64,000 bases of DNA from Symsagittifera roscoffensis (GCF_963678635.1 NC_087064.1:64907548-64971547), one strand, 5' to 3'; counted from the stretch's first letter, positions 39,156 to 52,000 are shown. Translations and numbers: made by a program. The notes: a model not told the origin generated them from the letters alone.

Positions 39156-39350
39156 TTTCCCACTCGACTGGTCACCTGTTCCAGTCCAGTCTCCTATTGG
39201 TTCAGCTCAAGTGTCCCTGGACCACTTTCCCACTCGGCTGGTCACCTCTTCCAGTCAAGTCTCCTATTGGTTCAGCTCAAGTGTCCCTGAACCACTTTCC
39301 CACTCGGCTGGTCACCTCTTCCAGTCAAGTCTCCTATTGGTCCAGCTAAG
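39156..39350. repeat. 70-bp tandem repeat, nearly three copies
   Basis: Units start at 39156, 39226 and 39296 ('tttcccactcg.ctggtcacc'), with few differences. Part of the element A leader. Confidence 0.9.
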
Positions 39351-39811
39351 TTCCAAGCTTTCTGAAAACCCTTGACAACGCCCCACTTCGGGCACTTTAT
39401 TCAGTTTACTGGTTTAAATTGCTAGGTTGATCGAAACGATCGAACTTGTAAAACAGTATGGGTATACTATTTAATTAATATAAAGGTTTGATCCAACTAA
39501 TCTGGTGTCAAAGTCACTGTCTTTTTTCGTTTTATGGTTTTTGTTCCTTTTTCTATTCTTTTTTGGTTTTTGTTTTGCTTTTTGTCTTTTTGCTCGTGTT
39601 TTTGTCCCCCTAGTTGCCCCCCTTTACTCGGTTAGCTAAGCCTCGTTCGGAGAGCGTACCAGGAAATTTTCTCGAGTTTTCTTAAAAAGCTATCACGGTA
39701 CAACCGGAAGGTTTGCACGTTCCTGTCGAACCGTACCGCCGGTACTCTAGAATGGGCATTCAGCCCGAAGCTGTCTCAAGTGGGTTTGACTCCGTAGTCT
39801 TGATGTCGTAA

Positions 39812-39827
39812 ACACCCAGGAGCGCCA
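39812..39827 (-). promoter_or_regulatory. primer-binding site of element A
   Basis: TGGCGCTCCTGGGTGT in sense, 11 bases past the 5' LTR. The same 16-mer sits 12 bases past the LTR of element B. It would pair with a tRNA ending ACACCCAGGAGCGCCA; the tRNA is not identified. Confidence 0.65.
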
Positions 39828-39838
39828 TAAAAACACTA

Positions 39839-40715
39839 TGTAACATTCGTCTACTGCAGTCACACATGAGGCTTAAGAAAAATAGGCCCTATAACCATTG
39901 GCTCAAGAGTCAGGGACACTATCTCTTGTGTTTTTGTACCTCAAATCAGTCGGAGCCAATTCGGTTCGCTTGTGACATGAGACTACAACCCGTTACAGCT
40001 TAAAGGCTACTACTAAAATATCCCCCCACTCTAGAATTAGAAACGTCCCCATACTTAGGTCTCTAGATACCCAAAATACATGAACGCCGTTAAAAACCGG
40101 GTTGGAACAATCCGTTAAGTTACTTTTTATTAGACAGTGGAACTTTGATCCATTTCAGATGGATCAACCTAAAACTCGCCTTACCTCAACATAATGATCA
40201 TAAAACACACTCTAGAAATTTAAATTAGTACTCACATTGTAGCACACTCAAGAACCAGGAAGTAAATAAGTCGGTAAGCAACTCAAGAATCGATAAAGTA
40301 ACTAAAATGAGTTTAATGTTAGTCAGTTTCAATAACAAGAACAAGTTTTTACTTTAGACTGTGAGTTCTCGTGAACCATTGGGACACTGTAGCTGTCCAC
40401 CTTTCCACCGAAGGTTCACTCTGGTCCAGTTAATAATAGTACTCCAGTCACAACAATCCAGTTCGTGGGACAGCTCTACTCTCGATTATTATTTCTACTG
40501 AAATTGCGAATAGCAATTTCCCACTGATTTTTCTAGCAACTTTCCCGCGATTGTCACTCGATCGTTCTGACTTCTCTTTTTTGATTTTCAGTTATCGCGA
40601 GAAAATCGTGCATGACAGGTTCCATTCGAAATTTTGAAAAACTAAATTTCACTCCAAAATCAAGTGTTTTTTGCTTCTCTCAAGGTCAAACTTCCGAATA
40701 TGACCGACTGGCACA
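39839..40715 (-). repeat. 5' LTR of element A
   Basis: An 877-bp copy of 17995-18898, lacking the 27-bp segment. Should carry the element's promoter; no clear TATA box was picked out. Confidence 0.95.
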
Positions 40716-40777
40716 GCTATAAAACGACTGGCCAGCGTCTAAACTGAGCTCTACATGCTTTTCACCGTCTTTACCAC
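40716..40777 (-). repeat. B-type LTR remnant, piece 2
   Basis: The reverse complement matches element B LTR ('cgactggc.agcgtctaaac.gagct', 'ttttcaccgtct.tacca'). It continues piece 1 directly in LTR coordinates and is itself cut by element B at 40778. Confidence 0.88.
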
Positions 40778-41700
40778 TGTGACATTCGACCAGAATGGCC
40801 AAAATGCAATTTATGCAGACTTCAAATTTTTAGCAGTAAGCCTTCCGAGTTGATGATTTCGAAGGATTAACGACGTTATTCGGATGATTGGCAGAACGGT
40901 GAAGGTCAGGATATTCCCGTATTTTAAAATTTTAAATTTTCGAAGAGATGACGTAACATTTCTGAGAAACGTCAGAAACGGCCATTTTAGAAAAAGAACT
41001 AAGAAAAACAGAACAACTTTATCTGTGATTGCGAACAGAACGAAAATCGAGATTAAAGAAAAACGACAACGAACTACAATAGCAGAGAACGTTCCAAGTT
41101 GCAACTATTGTGCTGCTACAATAGTTGCAAGGCCGTTGCCAACAACGGTGAAGGGTGAGAACCAGCCTTCCGGATTGGCGTGAAATTGAACTTGAGGAGC
41201 TTGATTCACTGGATTCAAGAATCCGGAAGGGTTTCGGGACTGGAACTTTTAGCCTTTTATATAAACTTTTAGCTTCTTGTCATGTCCTGAATTGAATTTA
41301 ATTAACAACTGGATTCATTTTGATAAGGATGAGAAGCTAGGAGTTGGGGGGAAAGGGTTGATCCATCTTCGATGGAGATGATGGTTTTTATCTACTGAAC
41401 AAAAACAATAGTAATATAATAAGTAGTAGCCCTGTTTTTAGGAGTGACCTCGTGGTCTGGGGATACTGAGACCCAGCCATGAGCTCACTATTTTTGCATG
41501 TAATTCAGTTAATTTGAGCGTTCTGGTCGAAGCCGGAGAGCAGTAACGTTTTTGTCGACCCGATGTAAGAAAGACCACCGAAAAGTACTGGCTTGGTAGA
41601 GACGGTGAAAAACATGCAAAGCTCTGTTTAGACGCTAGCCAGTCGTCTTAAGACTTAGTTTTGTTATCCGTCGATATGTATCTTCCGGGCGAATGTTACA
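40778..41700 (+). repeat. 5' LTR of element B
   Basis: 923 bp, TGTGACATTC...GAATGTTACA. Contains TATATAAA at 41258-41265 and the family motif tccggaaggg near 41220. Small open frames inside (for example 40884-41183) recur in both LTRs but look incidental. Confidence 0.95.
41258..41265 (+). promoter_or_regulatory. TATA box in element B 5' LTR
   Basis: TATATAAA in a TTTTATATAAAC context, about 435 bp before the LTR end. The same site lies at 58053-58060 in the 3' LTR. A likely core promoter. Confidence 0.5.
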
Positions 41701-44669
41701 TGTATGTTTTTATGGCGCTCCTGGGTGTTATTCTTTCATAACATCATGACCGGCGGAACCGTTAACGAGCACTCCGCGCCGAGCGGATGCTCACATTAAC
41801 GCCCTTAATAGGCCTAAACAGCCGGGGCGGAAGGGTAGTTCGGAACGCGGAAGCCTTCCGGATTACCGTGAATAGTTTTTTAACCTAGTTAAGACCGAAA
41901 ATTCACGAACCAGGAAGGGTGGGGGGAATCATGAACCCCTCATCCCCTGAGTAGTTTGTGACCAAAAACACTTAAAGATATAAGCAAAACCAAACAAAAA
42001 GTAGTATAGTACCCAAGAAAAACAAAAAACATAAAAAATAACCGAAAAAACCAAAAACAGTAAAAAAGTAAAAAATCAGTAGAAATCATCCCCCCAGACA
42101 AGATGTGATTCAACCCCCCCGTTTGTCGTTGATAGATATATTGTTGTTACAGGCATTTATATCAGTCAGGATTGTTACGATCAATTTTGTGGCCCGTTTG
42201 TGAGGCTTCTACTGTAGGGTTATTTGAGCATTTAAGCACGTTAATGACATTTTGCGCTCAATCCGGAAGGGTCAGCTGATTTGCACTCAATTCGGAAGGG
42301 TCCCGGGTGAAGACCGATCCGGCAAGCAGTACAAGGAGCAACAAGAAGGGGCTCAACGACAACAACAATCGACTGTTGGGTATCGTTAACAAGTTTTGTA
42401 TCCCTTTTGGTACAAAAAGTAAGATAGTAATCTGTGGGGGGCTCGACAGTGCTGCACTGTAGTGACCCTTCACCGAACTGCGAATATCCGAGTTAAGCAC
42501 CTTAATTCGGATAATAAACAAACCCGGAGGGGTATAGTATTACTAATATTATTACTTATATAGCCTATATTAATAGTCTTATATCGTTTTTCAGTGAAAA
42601 ACAACGAAAACAGACCGGTTTTTAGGGTCAAAATAGCGATATTTTGATCCCCCCACAAGTCGCGATTTTTGAGATATCGATATTTTTTGAAACGGAAAAA
42701 AGCGCTAAGTTAGTGTGTTACATCGTAACTGCACTACTGTAATAAGTAGAACCGGTTAACTTTAGTTCGGAAGTGGTTGGAACTAGTTTGGTACAAAAAA
42801 CCAAATTTTCCCATTTTTTGATAGTAAGAAACACTATAAAATCAGAAAATTTTCTGAAATCTTTGAGTTAGGACAGTAAAAATAGTTGATCGGACAACGT
42901 CCACTGGTGAATCTACGAGTTTTAAAATCCGCTACCCGAAAGCCTTCCGGGTCGCAGAGAAATCGAACATAACGTGTTTGATTTGGTGGATTCATCAATC
43001 CGGAGGGGTCCAGGTAGCATAGTTTTTCGCAAAATTTTTCTACAAAAGCGTTTTAGATCGGGTCTTTTGCATTGAACTAGAAGAGTATAGGCCTTCTGAG
43101 CTCAGATCAATAATTTTCAGGTCGAAAGGACCAGATTTGCGGAAAAAGTTAGGCGGAACCTATAAGAGAGAAAATTTTTGAGTTTGGAAGAAAGACGTTT
43201 TAGTTAATAACTTTGGAACTACTGAGCATATTGAGTTGATCTTGGTACCAATAGATCAGAAATTAGCAGAACTTACTAGTAGGAAAGAGAATTACTCGAA
43301 AAAGCGAGCGAGAAAATTTTTTGAGGTTGTTTTTAGCAAATTACACAAATCCGGAGGGGTACACCCTTCACGTTTTATAAATTTTTCTAAAAAACCCTTA
43401 TACCCCTACCAAAAGTTGATAGCGACTGAACTAAGTAACTTAAGACAGTTCTAGACAAAAAGGGAGGGCTGAAGGCACAAGACAACCATAATAGAGTCGA
43501 AATTAGGCAAGTGATAAGACCCTTCACCGTTAGTGTGAATTGTCAAATAAGTGCCTTAAATTCAATCCGGAGGGGTCTAGGAAAGGACCCTATACCCTTC
43601 CCAGTTAATTCAAACAGCATAAAAGCAACGCAGAACGTATCCGGAGGGGTATAAGCTGAAATTAAGAAAACTACGAAAAGCTACTTTGACAGAGCTAAGG
43701 GCTCCCAATCCGGAGGGGTCGAAATTTTTCAAAGTCAGAGGGGTCCGAATCCGGAGGGGTCTTATAGTTGCTAATTCGGAGGGGTCCAAATCCGGAGGGG
43801 TCTACTATTAACTAACTCGGAGGGGTCCCAATCCGGAGGGGTCCATATTCTGACAGTCCGGAAGGGTCATAATTGTGCCAATCCGGAGGGGTATTATTTT
43901 ATTAAGGACTTAGGTAAACGAAAGAAAGACTAAAAAGCGAGAGGTATTAGGTTATTAATACACAGGCTAGGTATCAGTGACTGCACTGGTAACTTGCCTT
44001 TCAAAAAGAACCAGACTAATACAAAACAGGTCCGAACTCGGATATTCGCGACACTAAGTCTAAATTAAAAAGAGCGTGACTCATTGGTGTGGATTGAAAC
44101 ATAATACGTTTTTGGGAAAAGTGACTGCCCTGAGGATTTTAGTAGGTCTAGCTCGGGCAGTCCGAAGGCAGATAGGTAACACAATACTCGGTGGGTGCAA
44201 TAGACGCCCACTTGAGCAAATAACTGCCTTCAAAGTTTTGTCTGTTTGGTGCAGCACCAAGCAGGGAAAGCTTTTTCTTTAAAAGACAGGTTCGACTATT
44301 GTACTGCGACCGACTAAGAGTACAAGACACATACGTTTTTTTATATATACATTCATATTGTGTCAATATATATTTTTTGTTTTTGATTTTAAATCAACCT
44401 AAACTGTGCTTGATTGGGTAGTGAGTACACTATCTTTTAAATTGACTGATAACGTCATATTGTGCTAGTTTCCAGATCTTTGGACCGATAATCGGCTAGT
44501 GTGAATAAATTTTATACAAACTGTACTCTGACAACATACAGGGATTCGTGGTCACTATTTAATAGAATCTGGTGAAATTTATTGTGTTGTGTCATTATTA
44601 TTGTTAATAAAACTATAAGGTCTCTAGCAATTGAGTCAAGAGTAGGCATAGGAAAGTGACAAATAAAGA
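41701..44669 (+). other. B 5' leader with dispersed TCCGGAGGGGT motifs
   Basis: About 3 kb with no conserved ORF. After the PBS there is an A-rich 'aaaaaccaaaaac' tract. From about 42245 to 43895, at least fifteen copies of (a)atccggaggggt(c) or close variants occur at irregular spacing, densest at 43700-43890. Confidence 0.7.
41713..41728 (+). promoter_or_regulatory. primer-binding site of element B
   Basis: TGGCGCTCCTGGGTGT, identical to that of element A and 12 bases past the LTR. Confidence 0.65.
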
Positions 44670-47225
44670 ATGAGTTTAGACAAGTCAAGGATACCAAAAC
44701 GAGGTAATAGCTCTAGGAAATTCATACCTGAAAAGCAAAGAAAAACGATGACCGATCCTTTTGTGGATTGGATCAAGCGATCCCGGTCTGATAAAGAGGA
44801 GACGGTTTCAGGCAGAATGGTTGAAACGAGAAGTCAGAAGACCTCAGAAGAGCGAAGAGAACTGTTAGAAGTGGAGGTCAATACGGACCATACCATGAAC
44901 GACAACCAGGGAGTAAATGGACTGGAAGGGAGAGGCAGAAGGCTGGCGAGTGAATCTACTCCGGTAGAACAAGGCCATGATTTTGCCACTTCCACCGGGA
45001 CATTGGATCGAGAGGAGATGTCGGAACTGTCCGACATCTCAACTGAAGTAACGGCAACTAGAAGATCTCCGACAGACAACACTATGATGGCAAGCGGAAC
45101 TGGAAAACAAACAACCTCATCATCGTTCTCAGAAAGAATGAAGAACACCTTCGGAAACATCTTTCCATTCAGCATGGGAGGAGGAGCAGGGAACGATGGT
45201 GAGTCCCAGGAGGAAGAGGATGAAGAGGAGCAAGGGGACTTTGGATCTCAGGTCAGCCTCAACATTTCGATCCAGGAGAACGAGGCATACGTTGGAAGAG
45301 AGACTGGAACCATGGACAAATTTGGTGTAGTGACAACGATAAGCAAAGAGGCAAACACACCAGGCCAGTCAAAAGACTTCGCGATTAGGACAAGTTCAGA
45401 GCCACAAACTGGAGAGAGTAGAACCAGAGGGCTAGGCAACGCGTTAGCGGATCCTGAAATAGATAATGAAAAGACGTCAAGACAGAGAGTCAAGGCCCGG
45501 ATCTCGACCAGCACGAAGCTACCTGGGACCGACAGAGTTACACCACCACTAGTGACGCCACTCATGGATAACGGGGCAGCACTAGAGGAAGCCTTAAACA
45601 ACATAGTGGGCAGTTTAGGAGAACAAAATGAACAGATGTCGATAAGGATGAGTGAACTAGAAAGAGCAGTTCACATTGAAAGAGAAAGTCTGCGGGAAGA
45701 AATAAACCGCAACAGACAAGAAGTTGACAGAAGCGAAAAACGCTTGAAAGAAAGAACGGACGAACATATGACGAGGAACTTGTCGCGAATGACAAGAGAG
45801 GCGGAACAGAGGGAGTTACGCTTAAGAGCCGACATGGAGAAGTTAAGAATTCAGCAAGAGCAGTCTCTTGGGTCTCTTGACACAAAGATAGACGCGATGA
45901 TGGAGAGGCGAACTCAGGCTATCATGGATAGGTTGGACGGGCTACTAAGCAGCAAGAGTGGACCAAAAGAAGGAGAGCCGAACTCGGGAGGTCCCAGCAG
46001 GGAACCGAGGGTGAACTTCAATGAACATCAAAGGAGGAAGACATATGGATCCACTAGAGGCAGGGGCAGTTCATCAGGCTATGCCACAAGGGGTAATACA
46101 GCATGGGGCCCGAACAGTAGAGCAAATTCAACGGGGAACAGACAGACCTCTGACGAACGACCAACGCAAGGCACACATGCGACTGGGAGAAGCGATTCTG
46201 GCAACATGGGGCATACAAGCCCGAGGAGGAGTCACATGGGCCAAGCGGGAAACGCTCATGGTGATTCGGATTGCAGGGATGCACCGCACACAGAGCCTTC
46301 GACAAGGTGTGAGGACACTCAAGCGGGACACTCAAGGGATGCTACGGCAATGGCCACAGCATTTGAACCCCTGAACAGGTCTTTAGAGACATTCCTGACG
46401 AGGTTATCAAGAACCAATGAACGCAGTGAGAAGTCCAGAAGAGTCTTTAAGAAACCAAGATGCTACAAAGACGAATCTGATGGCTGTATTGATACCTGGA
46501 TAGAGGTAATGAAGCTGCATTTCGAGGAAGAGGACTTGTCGGAGAGACAGGAATGCAGCGCGCTCACCAGCAACTTAGAAGGGACAGCCCTGAACTGTGT
46601 CATGGCCAAGAAACAGTATCAACGTGACACTGCAGAGAAAATCTTCGAAATCTTGTTAAACCGTTTCGGATCAGGGGTGCAGGGGCACCAGGCGATGATG
46701 CGCTTCGAGAAACGGAGGCAACGAGAAGATGAAACAATAGACAAGTTTCTCGATGATTTGGAAATGCTGAGAAGACGCAGCCAACCGGATGAGTCAAACC
46801 GAAGGATGAACCTGGCCGTAGCCTCAAAATTCATCGATGGTGTGAAAAATGATGAACTTCGTACGATGCTAGCAACGCATTACACACCACTATCAACTAA
46901 TGCGCCAACACCGGAGGAGTTGAGGCTCAAATCAAAAGAGTATCTTTTGTTGAAACCTCCTTCGAGATCTGGATATTACAAGAACAATTATGGCAATTTT
47001 AACAACGGACCAGCAAACCAAGGGAAAAATTGGTACAAACCGAGGGATGATATGGACAAGAGACGTTCTTGTGCTAATTGCAGTTCAACAGACCATCATG
47101 TGTCAGCATGCCCAGCTTACAAACAAGGCATGAAAGCAATAGGCTTTAGCCTCGAGGACGAAGATGCGTCAGAGTTGGATCATGAGGATTTCATGAGAGG
47201 AGTAATTGCGAAATTCGGTTTGTAA
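44670..47225 (+). pseudogene. gag: B Gag, second zinc knuckle broken
   Basis: An 851-codon frame from ATG 44670. Charged Ser/Glu N-terminus; coiled coil about residues 310-430; capsid-like part beginning 'FKKPRCYKDESDGCIDTW' about residue 590; first CCHC knuckle CANCSSTDHHVSAC near residue 808. The frame ends just where A has its second knuckle. The bases for its leading CxxC are lost, and coding resumes in another frame at 47206 ('CNLEGHFKSDC'). The knuckle is therefore incomplete and Gag is cut from Pol. Confidence 0.85.
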
Positions 47226-49533
47226 CTTGGAAGGTCATTTTAAATCAGATTGTCCGCAATTCTGGGATGCAGTGGCAGACATCAAGCATCCAAGACATGA
47301 AGAAGCTTTGTCAGGAGTGAAAGCCAGCAAGGCTCAACTTTTGAGTGAAGCGGAGGCACGCAGAAAGGATAAACCTCAAGAGCTGGTAGCAAAGAAGATG
47401 CAAGCGGTAACAGAGGAAGCACGTGAACCGGAACCAGCAACTGCGGCCGATGACTTCAAAATCGATTATAGGGCAGCTGCAAGGGATGCTATAAATAGGG
47501 TACAGCAGGAACTAGTGACGAAAGAGATTGAGCAAAAGGTGAAACTCGAGCTGGAGAATGAAAAATTACAGGAGCAACTGAACGCCTTTGAAGCAACGGA
47601 AGTTGAAGAGGCAAAAGCACCAAGCAGCTTGAGCATGAAACTTAATGTTATCTCTGGTCAGAGGTTCGGTATGGCACCGCAAGGAAGTAAAATACAGTCG
47701 ATAATCTCGGTGGCAGGGCATCAGGTAATCAGAAATCTGAGTGAACCGTCTGAGTTCACTTTGATGCATTTGGACACATATGCAGACTATCTGAGGCAGA
47801 TGGAGCCACGCACCGAGTCGAGGGCTGTGAGGGCACTACTGACCACGGGTGGCCCTCGCATGAAGAAACTTCATGGACGCTACCTAGAAGTCTATGGGCC
47901 GTATCAAGTGATGCTGAACGTGGATGGGATCAGTATCTACACCAGGACTTATGTAACAACAGATGATGACCAAATAGGGCAGATCTATTTGGGTGAAGAG
48001 GAACTCAAAGTCCGCAGGATAGGCCATGACGCCATGATGGAACAAGACGCAGTACACATTGGATATGAAGCAGATGTGACAGCACATCTGCTCGACACCA
48101 ACGGAACAAAAATCGGAGTCACATGGCTTCTGGACACAGGAGCGGTAGTGAGTGTGATGCCGATAAAAACTTGGGAAAGAATGGGCTTCACGCGGGAAGA
48201 TCTGATTCCAACGAATCTCCGACTGGCTGCAGCCAATCGAGGAGCTATCTACGTAGCCGGAAGAACACCAATAACGGTCCTTCACATGGGAGGACGATAC
48301 CTTTGGATGAGCTTCCTGGTGGTAGAGAATCTGGACGACGCCGACCAATTCATCTTGGGCAGAGATTTTGTCAGGAATTTTGACGTGATGATTGACTTGA
48401 ACAACGGTCTAATACGGATTAGAAACCCGGACCGAAAGTATGTTAAGAGACCAATTAATAGGATAATAACAGATGAAAATAAGGTACCAGTTTTTTTGGA
48501 TAGAAAGGTAAAATTACAACCAGGACAAGCTGTAGTAGCAATTTTTAGAATGAGAAATTTAAATTCGTTAAGTGATAGCAAACAGGTTTGCTTAGTACCG
48601 AATCCAAATAGTCAGAGTTCGGTGATTTTAGGCCGGAGCTTCTCGGTAACGCGAAACGGACTGTGTGTCAGTGTGTTGTTGAACATACTGGACACCACGG
48701 TTTCAATCCAGCGTGGAAAGAAGCTTGGCTACGCCTTGCCGATGAGGACCGACTATGAGGAGACAGAAAACTCGAAGAATTATAGTGTGAAAGACTGTCC
48801 TTATCATGCAAATAAAGATAAAATCTTAAAGAGAATTAATGAATTAACATCTATTCATAAATTGTTTTCAATGAAATCCGAAACGGACGACGGCTTATCA
48901 AGCTGCTCGAATTTTCCGGAACGCCCCTCGTCATATGAACTAGATTCCGACAAACCGGTTTTGCCAGAAATAGAACATTTGAAAGGAAAAATAGGGGAGG
49001 GAGATTTCGAAAAATTGCGGGACCTCCTAAATCGGAACGCCGAGGTATTTTCAAAACATAAGGCGGACATCGGTTGCTGTAACTTCGTCGAACACGAAAT
49101 CGAACTAGAAGAGGGCGCCGTTCCCCATAGGGAAGGCGCAAGGCGAATGACGCCACATAAATCGGAAGCGTGCCGAGCGGAAATAGAAATGTTGCTTGAA
49201 TACGACATGATAGAGCCCTCGAAATCGCCATGGGCTTGCGGAGTAGTAATGGCGAAAAAGAAAGGGGGGCAGCTTAGATTTTGTTGCGACTTTCGTTACT
49301 TGAACGCGGTAACGATAAAAGATGCGTACCCGATACCGCGAATAGACGAGAGCCTATCTAAACTTGGTGATGCCAAGTTCTTCACCACATTGGACTTAGG
49401 TTCTGCCTTCTGGCAGGTTCCTTTGCGGAAAAGGATAGGGAAAAAACCGGTTTCGCGTGCGAATTGGGGTTGTACCAGTGGAAGAGGATGCCCTTCGGCT
49501 TGTGCAATGCAACAGCAACCTTTCAAAGGCTGA
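47206..49533 (+). pseudogene. pol: B protease and N-terminal RT
   Basis: Frame with the remnant zinc knuckle, helical spacer, protease ('LLDTGAVVSVMPIKTW', 'QFILGRDFVRNF') and RT fingers ('CGVVMAKKKGGQLRFC', 'LDLGSAFWQVPL'). It loses frame near 49430 inside RT and runs on as nonsense to 49533. Similarity to A is high throughout. The DTG-less protease-like segment before the protease is also present. Confidence 0.85.
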
Positions 49534-49967
49534 TGGCTCAGGCTTTGACAGGAGTGACCAAAAAGTACGGGAATCTCTTGATGTGCTACGTGGATGACGT
49601 AGTCATAGCGATACCGACCCTGGAGGATCACATTGACCGGCTCGATGAGGTCTTCGGATGTATGAAAAGAGCAGGCTTGAAATGCAAACCATCGAAATGT
49701 GAAATCCTTAGGGATTCGATCAAGTACCTGGGAAGAATGGTGGACAGGCATGGTGTGAGGCCAGATCCGGAAGCAGTAGAGGCTGTGATGACATGGAAAG
49801 CTCCGAGGACGGACACACAGCTAATGAGCTTCCTGGGGTTTGCCAATTATTACCGTGAATTCATTAAAGGATATGCGGATAAGGTGTACTCGATGCAGAA
49901 GCTGATGCGCAACAAAGGAAAAAGTTCGAATGGAACGATGAGGCACAGGTTGCTTTCGAGAACATAA
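49464..49967 (+). pseudogene. pol: B RT palm and thumb
   Basis: A 167-codon stretch carrying 'RMPFGLCNATATFQR', the catalytic 'MCYVDDVVIA' and 'FLGFANYYREFIKGYADKVY'. It ends by frame change near 49920-49967, before RNase H. Confidence 0.85.
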
Positions 49968-49990
49968 AGCGGGAACTGTGCGAAGCTCCA

Positions 49991-52000
49991 GTGCTGGGCA
50001 TGCCTACAGAAAAGGGCATGTATGTTCTCGACACAGACGCATCGGTGGTGGCCATCTCAGGAATATTGCATCAAGAGCAAGAATGGAACGGAAGAATAGT
50101 TCTCCGTCCCATTGCATACGGCAGCAAAGTCTTGAGTGACACAGAGATGAAATATGGCGCACCAAAAGCAGAAATGTTTGCAGTAGTCACCTTCGTGGAG
50201 AAGTACCGTGCATACTTGGGGAGCGCTCCCTTCAAGTTACGCGTAGACAACAGAGCGTTTTCCTGGTTGAAGACCTACTCGATGGATCAGAGTTATATTG
50301 GTAGATGGATAGTAAGACTGGATGGCTACCATATGATAATCGAACATAGGATGCCTGATAAACACCAGAATGCTGACAGCCTCAGTAAGAAAACTGAGTT
50401 CTATGAAAGATTGGAGCAGAAGCAGGCCAATCAGGCGGAAGTAAAGGAGGGATTCTCGTTTCTGGACAAAGAAACTTATGAAGAGCTTCCCTTAACGAGA
50501 TGGTTGGATAAATCAGGACATCCATTTCCAGGGCACCCTGAGCTACCTGTAGAGAAAGCAGCCGAGATAAAGATCCTGTCCAAGGAGGACCCGGTCCCCT
50601 TGGATTTGTTGCTGCGCTCGAACCTGGTCCAGCAAGAACTCTCTCGCATGAATATAAACAGCCTCTCATTATTGGATAAAACGGTGCAAGTCACACCACA
50701 AGTAATGCGGATGCTGGGTGGATTGTTAGAAAGAGAAGTGACCAGAGATGACCCCGAGTGGACAGCAGCAATGGCATCGCTAACAGTCAGTGAGAAGGTG
50801 AAGATCATGCCGTCCAGACGACAGCACGAAGAGAACGAAAGGGATTGTAGGACAATAGTTCAGCAACTAGTATCCTCAATACCCCAGGAGATTTTAACAA
50901 GTACTTCTTACGGACAGAAAGAACAGGGGAGCAGCAAGCGAAAGAAAACCGTCACCTTTGTAGACCGGGATAAAGAGGGTGAAGTTGTAGAACAAAATCT
51001 GCTGCAAGACTATTCGTCCGGGGAGAAGGATGATGAGAAGAACCAGCGATCACAAGATCAACACCCGGGACAAGGAAATTTGTCCGGGGAGTCTGAGATA
51101 AACGAGGAAATTCCTGATGAGAAACAGGACCGAGAGAACAAGGTTTTGTCCGGGGAGTTCAGATGGATGCGAAGAAAGCACAGACATGATCTGGAGGAGC
51201 GTGCAGTCTCCAGCACAACCTCTTCGACGGATGATGATTCCCGAAACTCAGGAATGGACACCTATTCAGACAGGAACTCGAGTTCGGGATCCGAGCTGTC
51301 AGAACTGGCGATACACACGCTACTAGTGGAAACTCGGGCGAGAGACCTGGACAGAGAGGTGTACCAGGATCCTGACAGTGATCGCTACCTACTACCAAGC
51401 GAAAGAGTCTTTGACAACGCAGCGGATGACTTAGAAACGATAGCGGTATCGAAACGTTCGATAAGCCTGTTGCCACAGAAAGAGGCAGTCAGGACTGATC
51501 TTCAACCGTTTCAGCAAGAAACACAACCGTTGGCGAAGATTTGGTGCGTTAAGATGGAAGAATACACACATCATCCCAACGAGCTGAATAGTCAGATGAG
51601 GGTCATGAAGAGGTACTTGAAGGCGAGATACATACTCTCGGACCTTCTAAGGGCGCAGAGAAATGATCGCATGACAAGCAACCTAAAAAGGTGGATTGAA
51701 AACGGTGCACCTGACAAAGGTGACCTGGAAGAAGACAGCTATAGGATCCTGAGACAATACTTCATGCAGAAGGAGGGGAGATTATATCTGAACAAGGACG
51801 GGATCGTGGCTTGCAGGAGAAGAGAAGAAGACAAGGTCTTATACAAATATAACGCGATAGTGTTGCCGCAACTCTATCAGACAGAACTATTATTCAGGTC
51901 GCATGATCAGATGGGCCATCAAGGGATCGACAAAGTGTATCAGAGGATCCTGAAGCGCTTTGAGTGGCCTGGGATGAAAAGGCATGCGAGAAATGGGTGA
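49991..52000 (+). pseudogene. pol: B RNase H, linker and integrase zinc-finger start
   Basis: A 669-codon frame. RNase H ('VLDTDASVVAISGILHQ', 'HQNADSLSKKTEF') is followed by a charged Ser/Glu linker without domains, then 'LRAQRNDRMTSNLKRWI' and the His pair of the integrase zinc finger ('HDQMGHQGIDKVYQRIL'). It is lost to a frame change at about 51970 before the CxxC. It shows that RNase H and integrase are continuous in the family, unlike in A. Confidence 0.85.

Larger units (their letters stand above)
37321..39811 (-). other. A 5' leader region
   Basis: About 2.5 kb between PBS and gag ATG without a conserved ORF. It includes the 13-bp array (37690-38290), a 70-bp three-copy repeat (39156-39350), and an A-rich (sense) tract near 39500-39600 of the 'aaaaaccaaaaac' kind that element B also has after its PBS. 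Likely holds packaging and translation-start signals. Confidence 0.6.
17995..40715 (-). mobile_element. element A: 22.7-kb giant Ty3/gypsy-like retrotransposon
   Basis: Two direct LTRs (17995-18898 and 39839-40715) differ by about five substitutions and one 27-bp indel. Termini are TGT...ACA and the short target repeat is 'gct'. Order in sense: LTR, PBS, 2.5-kb repeat-rich leader, gag-pro-RT-RNase H (1853 codons), linker, integrase plus macro-like domain, coiled coil, SGNH hydrolase, 850- and 1165-codon ORFs, PPT, LTR. The coding capacity after integrase, about 8.7 kb, is as large as gag-pol. Defects: a frame change after RNase H, a 22-bp deletion before integrase, one TAG before SGNH, and frame changes around the 850-codon ORF. 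Low LTR divergence implies recent movement. Confidence 0.9.

Noticed and set aside
40811-41183. 97- and 99-residue frames inside the B LTR (also at 57606-57978)
   Set aside because: Opposite-strand overlapping frames within an LTR, identical only because the LTRs are identical; no domain.
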